Shown here piece by piece: positions 52,791 through 60,921 of a stretch of DNA of 64,000 nucleotides. Within the stretch, counting starts at the first letter, position 1, and each line of letters starts with the position of its first letter. Origin of the DNA: Planctomycetota bacterium (GTDB taxonomy: Bacteria > Planctomycetota > UBA1135 > GCA-002686595); the NCBI GenBank assembly GCA_012959525.1, contig DUDB01000026.1, positions 61,349 through 125,348 of the forward strand, written 5' to 3'. Made by a program: the position numbers and the translations under genes. Below the pieces are notes generated by a model. It was not told the DNA's origin. It did no database searches and saw only the letters and a list, made by a program, of their open reading frames with translations.

Positions 52791-53411
52791 GGGACGCCAA
52801 GGAAGCTGGATTGTTGGAAAGCGATTCCATGCTACGGCATGGGCTCATCGGCCAGTCTGGCCAGATTGGACCTCCTAAGTCCCCGCCAGGGAAGCACTTA
52901 GATGGACAGGGAATATCTTTCCCAGCCCCCGGGGCGCTCTTCGCTGGCCGCAATGCAATTTCCTAGGTACTCTCCGCCACCTCCATGACGGAGACCCGGG
53001 ACAAGTTCCCGATCAATCCCATGAACACGCCCTTCCCCAAGCACAGCCAGCCCCTCATCGGGCGTGAGCACCAGCATGTCGAGGGCAACACGATCACATC
53101 CGCACGGAGTGGGGACCCCGAGCGGATGTTGAAGGAGGAGAGGGCCGTCAATGCTGCGTGGGGACGCAGCAACCGGGCCCACTTCGGAGGAGATGCGCAG
53201 CGGTCGGGACGTGGGGACGGCCCGACCATTGCGCTGCCCGGTACGGCGGATCCATTGGGAGTCGCCAATCGCACGGGGAAGAATATCAGCACGGGCTGAC
53301 TCACCGCGATCGACGTCCCATCCAATGTGGACAGCCGGGAATCGGAGCCCGGGGGCCTTGCCCTCGGGCTTCTCTCTTGCCCGAACAGGTCTGTCAGCGC
53401 CCGGCCGGGAC
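52791..53411. other. 620-base stretch without a convincing gene
   Basis: Short frames are open on both strands (for example 52985-53299 plus; 52898-53182 and 52963-53325 minus). None has a ribosome-binding site, a recognised motif or an export signal, and they overlap each other in different frames. The minus-strand stretch near 53080 reads M-L-V-L-T-P-D-E-G-L, superficially like the start of CsrA, but the rest does not match. Confidence 0.5.
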
Positions 53412-54281
53412 TCAGTCTTCGGGTTGATCGACGCGGAAGCGATTGCGCAGACGATCGATCAGCCGTGCATGGATCTTGCAGACACGGGACTCAGAGAGCC
53501 CTGTAAGCTGACCAATCTCGCGCATGGGCATGAACTGGAAGTACTTGAGGTAGAAGATACGGCTCTCCTGGTCGTTCATGCGCTGAGTGACCATTTGAAG
53601 GAGCTCGCTCTGGATCAGGTGGTCGTCGGGAGCAGGACTTTGGCGGTCGGGAAAGACCTCAAGTGCCTGGCTCAGGTCGTCCTCCCCATCATCCCCGGGC
53701 ATAGACCCTCTGGGGGCCGACGGCAGTCCTCGCCCGAAATACTGCTGATAGTCATGCGATTCGAGACCCATTTCCGTCGCGGTCTCGTCGTCGGTGGGTG
53801 GCCGTCCAAGTTCGCTGGAGAGGCGCTCAATGGTGCGCTTCTTCAACTCCATCCGCTGGCGCCAAGGCCTGGGAAGCCAATCTTGGGCCCGTAACTCATC
53901 GAGCACCGCACCCTTGACCCGCAGCTCACAGTAGGACTCGAAGCGCACGCCGCGCTCCGGATCAAAACCACCGATGGCGGACATCAGGCCCAGATTGGCG
54001 GCAGTCCCCAGATCTCCGCGATCCACCGTACGCGGGAGCCGCGCCGCAAATCGTCGAACGATGCCGTTGATCAGGGTCTGATAGACCTCAACGAGGCGGT
54101 TGCGTGTCTCGTCGCCCGGTTCCTTGCGATAGTTCGCCCACAGTTGCTCAACGTGGTGCTCGGCCTGAACGTCACGTAAAGCCTTGCTCTTGCGAGTGGA
54201 CTTGGGCGCTGCCTTGGCAGACTTTTTCTGTGTTTTTGTTTTTGTGGTGCTATCCAAGAGGTCTCCCTTTCCCCTATGCAT
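53412..54281 (-). CDS. fliA: FliA/WhiG-type flagellar sigma factor
   Basis: A 289-residue sigma-28-type factor. Region 2 runs through L-W-A-N-Y-R, D-L-G-T-A-A-N-L-G-L-M-S-A-I and F-D-P-E-R-G-V-R-F-E-S-Y-C-E-L-R-V-K-G-A-V-L-D-E-L-R, the last stretch characteristic of FliA. Region 3 follows with E-L-G-R-P-P-T-D-D-E; region 4 ends with L-T-G-L-S-E-S-R-V-C-K-I-H. ATG 54281 has no ribosome-binding site, but AGGGGAAAGGGAG within the first codons sits 5 bases before TTG 54257, which may be the true start. The N-terminus is Lys/Thr-rich. The gene stands alone, away from flagellar genes. Confidence 0.92.
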   Translation of the reverse strand: MHRGKGDLLDSTTKTKTQKKSAKAAPKSTRKSKALRDVQAEHHVEQLWANYRKEPGDETRNRLVEVYQTLINGIVRRFAARLPRTVDRGDLGTAANLGLMSAIGGFDPERGVRFESYCELRVKGAVLDELRAQDWLPRPWRQRMELKKRTIERLSSELGRPPTDDETATEMGLESHDYQQYFGRGLPSAPRGSMPGDDGEDDLSQALEVFPDRQSPAPDDHLIQSELLQMVTQRMNDQESRIFYLKYFQFMPMREIGQLTGLSESRVCKIHARLIDRLRNRFRVDQPED

Positions 54282-54537
54282 CGCATGCGGCCGACCCGGC
54301 TTGCTTGCGGTGCAATTGCGGTGAACTCCTTTGACGGCGTTGTGAATACAAGTTCATGAGCAACGGGATCAACGCTCTTGTGCCGGTTCCCCCTTCGCAT
54401 GACGCACATCACTCACCGACCCAGGTGCAAAGATGGGAAAACACACCCTTTGGAGCGCTCTACGGGCGATGTGCGCGGAGCAAGCCCTTCTCAATTCTCA
54501 GCCAATTTTTCCGTGGATTGTTCCCTATCCGCGGACT

Positions 54538-54987
54538 CTAGCTCCACTCGTGCTCCCCTGAAGGCTCATCTGCATAGCCTAAAGATTCCAAGACGGCGCA
54601 CTCAGCGACACGCATCTCAGTGCGATCGCGATCCTTGTGGTCATCGAAGCCACACAGGTGCAGCACACCGTGAACGACGTACAAGGCCAACTCCCGCCGC
54701 AGGGAAGTGCCCCTCGTCGAGCTCACTTCGCGTGCCCTGTCCACACTCACGTACACCTCCCCCTCGGGGCCGGGCCCCTCACCCAAATCAAACGTGATCA
54801 CATCGGTTGGACTCGGGTCGTCAAGAAACCGCAGGTGCAGGTCACAGAGGAACGCCTCATCCACCAAAACAATGGCCAGCTCCAGGTTAGGCTGACCGCC
54901 GTGGACCGCAGCAGCGCGAGCCGCAGCTTGGACGTCTTCATCGGCCAGAGGTCGCGGCTCCACGTCCCAAGAGACGCTGATGGTCAT
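54538..54987 (-). CDS. ybeY: Endoribonuclease YbeY (rRNA maturation factor)
   Basis: A 149-residue zinc metalloprotein. The signature H-G-V-L-H-L-C-G-F-D-D-H near the C-terminus supplies the metal-binding His residues; D-P-S-P-T-D-V-I-T-F-D lies upstream. YbeY matures 16S rRNA 3' ends and takes part in ribosome quality control. Its start overlaps the stop of the HD phosphohydrolase gene by 4 bases; phoH-HD-ybeY order is widely conserved. Confidence 0.95.
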   Translation of the reverse strand: MTISVSWDVEPRPLADEDVQAAARAAAVHGGQPNLELAIVLVDEAFLCDLHLRFLDDPSPTDVITFDLGEGPGPEGEVYVSVDRAREVSSTRGTSLRRELALYVVHGVLHLCGFDDHKDRDRTEMRVAECAVLESLGYADEPSGEHEWS

Positions 54988-56624
54988 GCGGAGCTCCCGT
55001 CCGAGGAGGCTCCACCCGCCTTGCTACCCCGGGCCTTTTGGGCCCGGGCCTTGCCCGGCTTGCTGGAAGGTTCGCCCCCTGCATCCTCTTTCGACTCCCC
55101 CTTGGGGGACCGGGACAGGTCTAGGGGGTTGGCCTTGCCCTTCGCGAAGGTGGGGCGCGTGTGGTGGATCGCGGAGAGCACCTGCACAATGGCCCGCTCG
55201 ATGATGTCCAACTCCGCGAGGGTCAAGGCACACTCCGAGAACTGATTGTCCATCAGGCGCTTCATGGAGACCCTGTGAACCATCTCCTGTAGGCGGCCGA
55301 TGCTGGGATCGGTCATCTGGCGCGCAATCGCCTCTGCGGCGTCAGCGATCATCACGATGGCCGTCTCCTTGGACTGGGGGCGGCGACCCGAGTACCGGAA
55401 GTTGCCCTCACTCACCTGGTCCTCGCCCCGTAACGCAACGGCCTGCTGGTAGAAGTACTCGATGCAACTTGTGCCGTGGTGTTCAACCATGAAAGCGAGC
55501 AACGCATTGGGAAGGCCGTAGTAGCGGCCAAGCTCCACGCCATCACGGGTGTGGGCTGAGATGATGAGCATGCTCATCTCCGGTGCGAGGCTCTTGTGGC
55601 GATCGCGTGCTTCGGGGGAGTTCTCCGCGAAGTACTCGGGCTTGTTGAGTTTGCCCACGTCGTGGTAGAGGGCCCCCACCCGCGCCAGGAGCGCGTCGCC
55701 TTGGATGGCCTCGGCCGCACCTTCCGCAAGCAGCCCAACAACGTACGAGTGATGAAACGACCCCGGTGCCTCGATCAGGAGTTTGCGCAGCAGAGGCGAT
55801 GAGTGCGTATTGCCCAGTTCAAGCAGGCTGATATCAGTGGTGACGTCCAGGAGCGCTTCAACCATCGGCAGCAATCCCGATACAAGCAAGCCCACCACCA
55901 CGCCCACTAGCAGCAAGCGCCCGAGGTCGGCAAACTCCGCCATTCCGGGCGCTTCGGGCCTCATCAACATGAAGCCAGCGCTGAGCGCGACTTGGATGCA
56001 CCCGATCATCACCCCGATGCGGAACAGATCCGAACGACGCTTGACCCTCTTTGCCCCCAGCGCAGCCATCAACCCGCCTCCCAGGGCCACAACCAGTCCA
56101 CTGAGCTCGGGACCTTCCAGGCGATCGTGCAGCGCGAGGTAGCCCGCTAGAAGACCTCCCGCCACAACGACCCCTTCCAGGGCCAAGGCCCGGCCCCAGG
56201 CCAGGGCCAGGATCAGACTGACGAGGGAAACAGGCAACCAGGCCAGGTCGACCCCACTCAACGCTTGATCTGAGAAGAACAGCACCGTCAGAGGCAGGAG
56301 GATCGCCGAGGACAAGCCGACGAGACGCGGGATGGAACGCAGGGCCGCAGGCCGGAAGTCACGCAGGTAGGCGGCCAGGCCCATGCAGCCCAGGGTCAGG
56401 AGCGCAGCCAGTGCACACCACTCCCGGGGTCGGGCCAAGGCCCCCAACCCCAGCAGAAACATGGCAAGCAGAGTGGCCACCGCCGCCAGTACGATCTTCT
56501 CGCCCACCTGCTCCAGACTGGGCCGCTGGGTCCGCGACTCGGTTGGACGCGCCTTCTCGGGCGAGACCCGCCGCAGGTGGTGTCCGCCCTTCAAGCGCGC
56601 CCGCAGCAGCTCGAGCCAATTCAC
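54984..56624 (-). CDS. Membrane HD-domain phosphohydrolase (PgpH/7TMR-HD type)
   Basis: A 546-residue protein. Residues ~45-270 hold about seven hydrophobic helices (V-A-T-L-L-A-M-F-L-L-G-L-G onwards). The cytoplasmic HD domain begins near residue 310, with R-V-G-A-L-Y-H-D-V-G-K as metal motif, then I-I-S-A-H-T-R-D-G and V-E-H-H-G-T. Relatives degrade cyclic di-AMP. The large extracytoplasmic 7TMR-HDED domain of PgpH is absent, so the protein is shorter. The C-terminal ~50 residues are Lys/Ser/Ala-rich. It overlaps phoH and ybeY by 4 bases each. Confidence 0.92.
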   Translation of the reverse strand: MNWLELLRARLKGGHHLRRVSPEKARPTESRTQRPSLEQVGEKIVLAAVATLLAMFLLGLGALARPREWCALAALLTLGCMGLAAYLRDFRPAALRSIPRLVGLSSAILLPLTVLFFSDQALSGVDLAWLPVSLVSLILALAWGRALALEGVVVAGGLLAGYLALHDRLEGPELSGLVVALGGGLMAALGAKRVKRRSDLFRIGVMIGCIQVALSAGFMLMRPEAPGMAEFADLGRLLLVGVVVGLLVSGLLPMVEALLDVTTDISLLELGNTHSSPLLRKLLIEAPGSFHHSYVVGLLAEGAAEAIQGDALLARVGALYHDVGKLNKPEYFAENSPEARDRHKSLAPEMSMLIISAHTRDGVELGRYYGLPNALLAFMVEHHGTSCIEYFYQQAVALRGEDQVSEGNFRYSGRRPQSKETAIVMIADAAEAIARQMTDPSIGRLQEMVHRVSMKRLMDNQFSECALTLAELDIIERAIVQVLSAIHHTRPTFAKGKANPLDLSRSPKGESKEDAGGEPSSKPGKARAQKARGSKAGGASSDGSSA

Positions 56625-57646
56625 GAGGAGCCCCCCGTAGCCTCATCGGTGCGCTCACCTCTTGAGGGTGCCTGGTAGGCGCGGATGATGCGCGCCACCA
56701 ACGGATGGCGCACCACGTCTTCAGTCGTGAACTCGGTGACGCCCACGGTGTCAAACCCGCGCAGGCGCGCAACGGCATCCATCAGGCCGCCCTTCTGGCC
56801 AGGCGGCAAGTCGCTCTGGGAAGGATCGCCGGTGACGCACACGTGGGAGCCCTCGCCCATGCGCGTCAAGAACATCTTCATCTGGGCGGTGCTGGTGTTC
56901 TGCGCTTCGTCGAGGATGACAAACGAGGACGCCAGGGTGCGTCCACGCATGTAGGCCAAGGGTGCGATCTCGATCACGCCCGCCTCTTCGAGACGCGCAA
57001 ACACCTCAGCGTCGATCAGGTCGAAGAGCGCGTCATGCACCGGGCGCATGTAAGGATTGAGCTTCTGCTGCAGGTCCCCGGGTAGAAAGCCCAAGTGCTC
57101 CCCCGCTTCGACCACAGGTCGCGTGATGACCAGACGCCGCACGAGCCCCTGTCGAAGCATGCGCACGGCCGCAGCCACGGCCAAGAACGTCTTGCCCGTT
57201 CCAGCCGGACCGAAACCGAAGACCAACGGCTTGGCCTGAATCTGCTCCAGGTAGTGAGCCTGGTTCTCGTTGCGCGGTTCCACTGGACGCACTCTCATGT
57301 GCGTTGCTTGGAATGGCGTACTGTTGCCCGTTGATAGAGGGGTCCTGACTTGAGGGCGCGGCTCGGTCGAGGCTGGCTTGGGTACAGGCGCAGCCCCGCC
57401 CACCAGTATCCGCTCGACCTCTTCCAGATCCATGTTGCGACCCTTGCGCGACTTCCCGAGGACGTGCTCGATGCGCGTTCGGGCTGCGTCGATCTCCGAG
57501 GCCGGGCCCTTCAACTTCAGGTTGCCACGCTTGGCGTAGATCTCTATGTCGAGGGATTGGCGCAGCAGCTTGGCGAGGCGATCGTAGGGTCCCAGGACGA
57601 GCATGGCCTCATCATGGGAGCGAAGGGGGATGGTGATCTCGGGCAA
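56621..57646 (-). CDS. PhoH family ATPase
   Basis: A 341-residue protein. An N-terminal KH-like region (residues ~15-70, I-E-I-Y-A-K-R-G-N-L-K-L-K-G) precedes the P-loop domain: G-P-A-G-T-G-K-T-F-L-A, T-R-P-V-V-E-A-G-E, V-I-L-D-E-A-Q-N (Walker B) and T-G-D-P-S-Q-S-D-L-P. PhoH-like proteins are RNA-linked ATPases. It is the first of the phoH-HD-ybeY genes and is 86 bases downstream of cdsA. Confidence 0.95.
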   Translation of the reverse strand: MPEITIPLRSHDEAMLVLGPYDRLAKLLRQSLDIEIYAKRGNLKLKGPASEIDAARTRIEHVLGKSRKGRNMDLEEVERILVGGAAPVPKPASTEPRPQVRTPLSTGNSTPFQATHMRVRPVEPRNENQAHYLEQIQAKPLVFGFGPAGTGKTFLAVAAAVRMLRQGLVRRLVITRPVVEAGEHLGFLPGDLQQKLNPYMRPVHDALFDLIDAEVFARLEEAGVIEIAPLAYMRGRTLASSFVILDEAQNTSTAQMKMFLTRMGEGSHVCVTGDPSQSDLPPGQKGGLMDAVARLRGFDTVGVTEFTTEDVVRHPLVARIIRAYQAPSRGERTDEATGGSS

Positions 57647-57732
57647 GGGCGGCTCCGGTAGGAATTGAAGTGGGCTTCAGCATGGGCCCCAGCGCGCGGT
57701 TCTGTCAATCACCGCCCGGCCGAGGGCAGGGC

Positions 57733-58626
57733 TCAGATGAGCCCCTCGAATAGTAGGGGCCACGTGACAAGGGCCACAGGAACGGACAGGAGCAGGCTAT
57801 CCACCAGGTCCAGAAAACCGCCCGAAGGGCCAAAGAGGGTGCCCGAGTCCTTAACCCCCGCCTGGCGCTTGGCCGCTGACTCAAGGAGATCCCCCGCCTG
57901 GGAGGCCAGATTGACCAGGGCCGCAGCCGCCAACACCGAGGCCATCCCCCAGCGCGGATCGGGCAACCACCCGGCCGCAAGCAATGGCCCGGCTGCCGTC
58001 CCTACGATGAATGAGCCCAGACAACCCACCGTGGTCTTACCCGGGCTCAGGCGCGGAAACGGGTGATGGGGAAACCGGGCCCCCAGAAGGTTCCCCGAGT
58101 AGTAGCCCGCAATATCCCCCACCTTGGAGAGCAGGATGAGTGCGCCCAGGCCCGCTACACCGGTCTCGATGACCACTAGATAGAGGGCGGGAAGGGGCAG
58201 AGCGATCCAGAGCAGGGAGGCAATGACCCGCATGGGATGCGCGCGCGAGACCCACCGGAAGGCCAACCCCAAGACCCCCACCGCGATGACGGCCAGGGTC
58301 AATCCGCCCACAACTTCAAAGTGCTCTGGGCGGGAATCCGCGCCAGGCTGCACCTGCGTAACCAAGGTGCTGGCCGCCACCACAACCGCAAGGACGCCAA
58401 GCAGTACGCCATGACCCCGCTGGCTCGCAGGTCCGGGAAGCAGCTTAAGCCCACGGGTCTCGGCCACGCACCCCAATGCCATGGCGACGCCGCAGCCCAG
58501 CACAAGGTAGGGTCCCAAGGGACAGGATGCGCCCCAGAGGAGCAACCCGACTCCCAGTGCCAGGCTGCCTCCCACCCGCGTGCGGCGCCAGATCTTGGAC
58601 GCTCGCGAAGGGGCCGACACCGACAT
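57733..58626 (-). CDS. cdsA: Phosphatidate cytidylyltransferase
   Basis: A 297-residue membrane enzyme making CDP-diacylglycerol from phosphatidate and CTP. ATG 58626 is chosen; the frame extends to 58812 only by overlapping uppS. About eight hydrophobic helices are seen. The family signature is S-K-V-G-D-I-A-G-Y-Y-S-G (residues ~190-205), then S-P-G-K-T-T-V-G-C-L-G-S. It sits 11 bases after the uppS stop, the usual uppS-cdsA pairing. Confidence 0.93.
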   Translation of the reverse strand: MSVSAPSRASKIWRRTRVGGSLALGVGLLLWGASCPLGPYLVLGCGVAMALGCVAETRGLKLLPGPASQRGHGVLLGVLAVVVAASTLVTQVQPGADSRPEHFEVVGGLTLAVIAVGVLGLAFRWVSRAHPMRVIASLLWIALPLPALYLVVIETGVAGLGALILLSKVGDIAGYYSGNLLGARFPHHPFPRLSPGKTTVGCLGSFIVGTAAGPLLAAGWLPDPRWGMASVLAAAALVNLASQAGDLLESAAKRQAGVKDSGTLFGPSGGFLDLVDSLLLSVPVALVTWPLLFEGLI

Positions 58627-58637
58627 CGGGTCCCCGC

Positions 58638-59420
58638 TCAAGTGGTTTCCTCGATGGACTCGGTGCTTGCCGCCGCGACGTCCCCCTCTTCCAAGCCGCC
58701 AAATTTCCGCCGCCGACTGGCGAACTCCTTCATGGCGCCCAGCAACTGGTCGCGGCGAAACTCCGGCCAGCAGGAAGGAGTGACGTAGAACTCCGCGTAG
58801 CTCAACTGCCATAAGAGGAAATTCGAGACCCGCATCTCGCCCGCGGTTCGAATCACCAAATCCGGATCGGGAGTCGTGGGGTCGTAGAGGTAAGCGCGCA
58901 GGGTTTCCTCATCAATACTGGCCGGGTCAAGGGTGCCCGCACGGGCCTCCTCCGCCATACATCTCGCGGCGTCCGCTATCTCTGCGCGGCTCCCGTAGGA
59001 CAGGGCCAATCGCAGGAGCATACCGTCGTTATCCGCTGTAAGAGCTTCGGTCTCGCGCAGAGCCCCCAGGGAGGCGGCGGGCAAACGGTCCAAGCGGCCG
59101 ATGCATCTCAAGCGCACATCGTTGTCCATCAGGGTCTTCCGTTCGCGACGCATGAAGACACGCAACAGCCGCATCAGGTACGTGACCTCCTGGCCGGGTC
59201 GCTTCCAGTTCTCTTCAGAGAAGGCGTAGAGAGTCAGACTCTTAACGCCCATACGCGCGCACTCGGTCGTCACCTCCCGTACCGAGCGCACACCTTCACG
59301 GTGGCCGAAGACCCGCGGCATGCCACGCTCCGTTGCCCAGCGCCCGTTGCCGTCCATGATGATGGCAATGTGCTCGGGGAAGGGACCACCGAGATCAGGC
59401 CGTTGGACGATCGGGCTCAT
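58638..59420 (-). CDS. uppS: Isoprenyl transferase (undecaprenyl diphosphate synthase type)
   Basis: A 260-residue enzyme that elongates farnesyl diphosphate to the polyprenyl carrier for cell-envelope polymers. The conserved start H-I-A-I-I-M-D-G-N-G-R-W-A carries the catalytic Asp; L-T-L-Y-A-F-S-E-E-N-W and R-T-A-G-E-M-R-V-S-N-F-L-L-W-Q complete the active site. It lies 15 bases after purA and 11 before cdsA. Confidence 0.96.
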   Translation of the reverse strand: MSPIVQRPDLGGPFPEHIAIIMDGNGRWATERGMPRVFGHREGVRSVREVTTECARMGVKSLTLYAFSEENWKRPGQEVTYLMRLLRVFMRRERKTLMDNDVRLRCIGRLDRLPAASLGALRETEALTADNDGMLLRLALSYGSRAEIADAARCMAEEARAGTLDPASIDEETLRAYLYDPTTPDPDLVIRTAGEMRVSNFLLWQLSYAEFYVTPSCWPEFRRDQLLGAMKEFASRRRKFGGLEEGDVAAASTESIEETT

Positions 59421-59435
59421 GCCAAGAATCGCTCC

Positions 59436-60719
59436 TCAATTCGAGCGTTGGATCACGGCTTCACGGCCCGGCCCAACACTGATCATGACGATCGGGACGC
59501 CGGTGATGGTCTCCATGTGCTCGACGTAGGCGCGCGCGTTGGCGGGCAGGTCATCGAATGAGCGTACGCCTGTGATGTCCTCCGACCAACCGGGCATGCT
59601 CTCCATCTCCACTCGGACATCCTCCATGCTCGCCAGATGGGCCGGATACTCCGTCCAGCGCTCGGAGTCAGTCTTATAAGTGACGGCGTAGGGGATCTCC
59701 TGGAGACCCGAGAGCACGTCCAACTTGGTCATGATCCAGCCCGACGCGCCCGTCAGGTCGAATGCGTAGCGCACGGCCACCGCGTCAAACCACCCGGCCC
59801 GCCGGGGCCGACCGGTGGTGGCGCCGAACTCATTGCCCGCCTTGCGCAGGGCCTCGGCCTCCTCCCCGAATATCTCGCTAGGGAAGGGCCCTTCCCCCAC
59901 ACGGGTGCAGTAAGCCTTGGCAATTCCCCAAGCCTGGTCGATGTGCTGCGGCGGAAAAGCCGCGCCACCGGCGATGCCGCCCACGCCAGTACTGGAGGAC
60001 GTCACGTACGGGTAGGTGCCGTGGTCGATGTCCAGCATCACACCCTGGGCCCCCTCGAAGAGAACCTCGCGGCCCTCCTTGTAGGCTCGGCGTACTTCAG
60101 CGCCCACGTCAGCCACGAACGGACGCAGACGGTCCCCCATGGACACGTAATGTTCAATTTGCTCGGGCACGTTCAGAGGTTCTTCGCCGTGCACGCGTTC
60201 AATCAAGGCGTTCTTCTCGGCTAACGCCGCGCCCAACCTGTCCTTGGCGCGTTCTGGATCGAGCAGGTCCGCCACGCGCAGACCCGTGCGCGCCGCCTTG
60301 TCTCCATAGCACGGACCAATGCCGCGGCCCGTCGTACCGATGCGACCTTTCCCACGCCAGATCTCGGCCAGCCCGTCGATACGCTTGTGGTGCTCAAAGA
60401 TCACGTGGGCGCCGGCGGCCAGCCGCAGGTTGTCGCCGTCCACGTGAACACCACGGGCAAGAAGTCCATCGACCTCTTCAAGTAGCTTGATCGGATCTAC
60501 CGCCACGCCAGGACCGATCATGTTCACCATGCCTGGGTGGAGAATGCCCGAGGGAATCAGGTGCAGAACGTACTTGTCCCCCTCCACGACAACGGTGTGA
60601 CCGGCGTTGGCTCCACCCTGATAGCGCACGACCACGTCCTTGCCCTCGGCAAGAAAGTCGATCAGCTTGCCCTTACCTTCATCTCCCCATTGGGCTCCAA
60701 AAACGCTGAGAGAGGGCAT
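59436..60719 (-). CDS. purA: Adenylosuccinate synthetase
   Basis: A 427-residue enzyme, the first committed step from IMP to AMP. The N-terminal G-A-Q-W-G-D-E-G-K-G-K P-loop (residues ~8-20), G-G-A-N-A-G-H-T-V, R-G-I-G-P-C-Y-G-D-K and Q-G-V-M-L-D-I-D-H-G-T-Y-P-Y are all conserved. It starts the purA-uppS-cdsA-phoH-HD-ybeY run. Its start is separated from the divergent sulfatase by 202 bases that must hold the promoters. Confidence 0.97.
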   Translation of the reverse strand: MPSLSVFGAQWGDEGKGKLIDFLAEGKDVVVRYQGGANAGHTVVVEGDKYVLHLIPSGILHPGMVNMIGPGVAVDPIKLLEEVDGLLARGVHVDGDNLRLAAGAHVIFEHHKRIDGLAEIWRGKGRIGTTGRGIGPCYGDKAARTGLRVADLLDPERAKDRLGAALAEKNALIERVHGEEPLNVPEQIEHYVSMGDRLRPFVADVGAEVRRAYKEGREVLFEGAQGVMLDIDHGTYPYVTSSSTGVGGIAGGAAFPPQHIDQAWGIAKAYCTRVGEGPFPSEIFGEEAEALRKAGNEFGATTGRPRRAGWFDAVAVRYAFDLTGASGWIMTKLDVLSGLQEIPYAVTYKTDSERWTEYPAHLASMEDVRVEMESMPGWSEDITGVRSFDDLPANARAYVEHMETITGVPIVMISVGPGREAVIQRSN

Positions 60720-60921
60720 GGATCAGGATCGATGGGGACGGGGATGGATTGGGGCGAAACGGGGAATGCAGGCGGGCAATTCGAGGCCAGGGGATTGACG
60801 AAACGGGTCTCGGGCGCGGATTCTCGCAGGGTGACCGGCGCGGAACAAGCGTCCCGGGCGCATTCGCCGAAGCGGGGGCTGGGGGGGCCCGGCCACTGAC
60901 TGCTATGCTTGGCCCGTGTCC

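Noticed and set aside
52963..53182. CsrA-like start (M-L-V-L-T-P) on the minus strand
   Set aside because: Only the first five residues resemble CsrA; the conserved core and length do not match.
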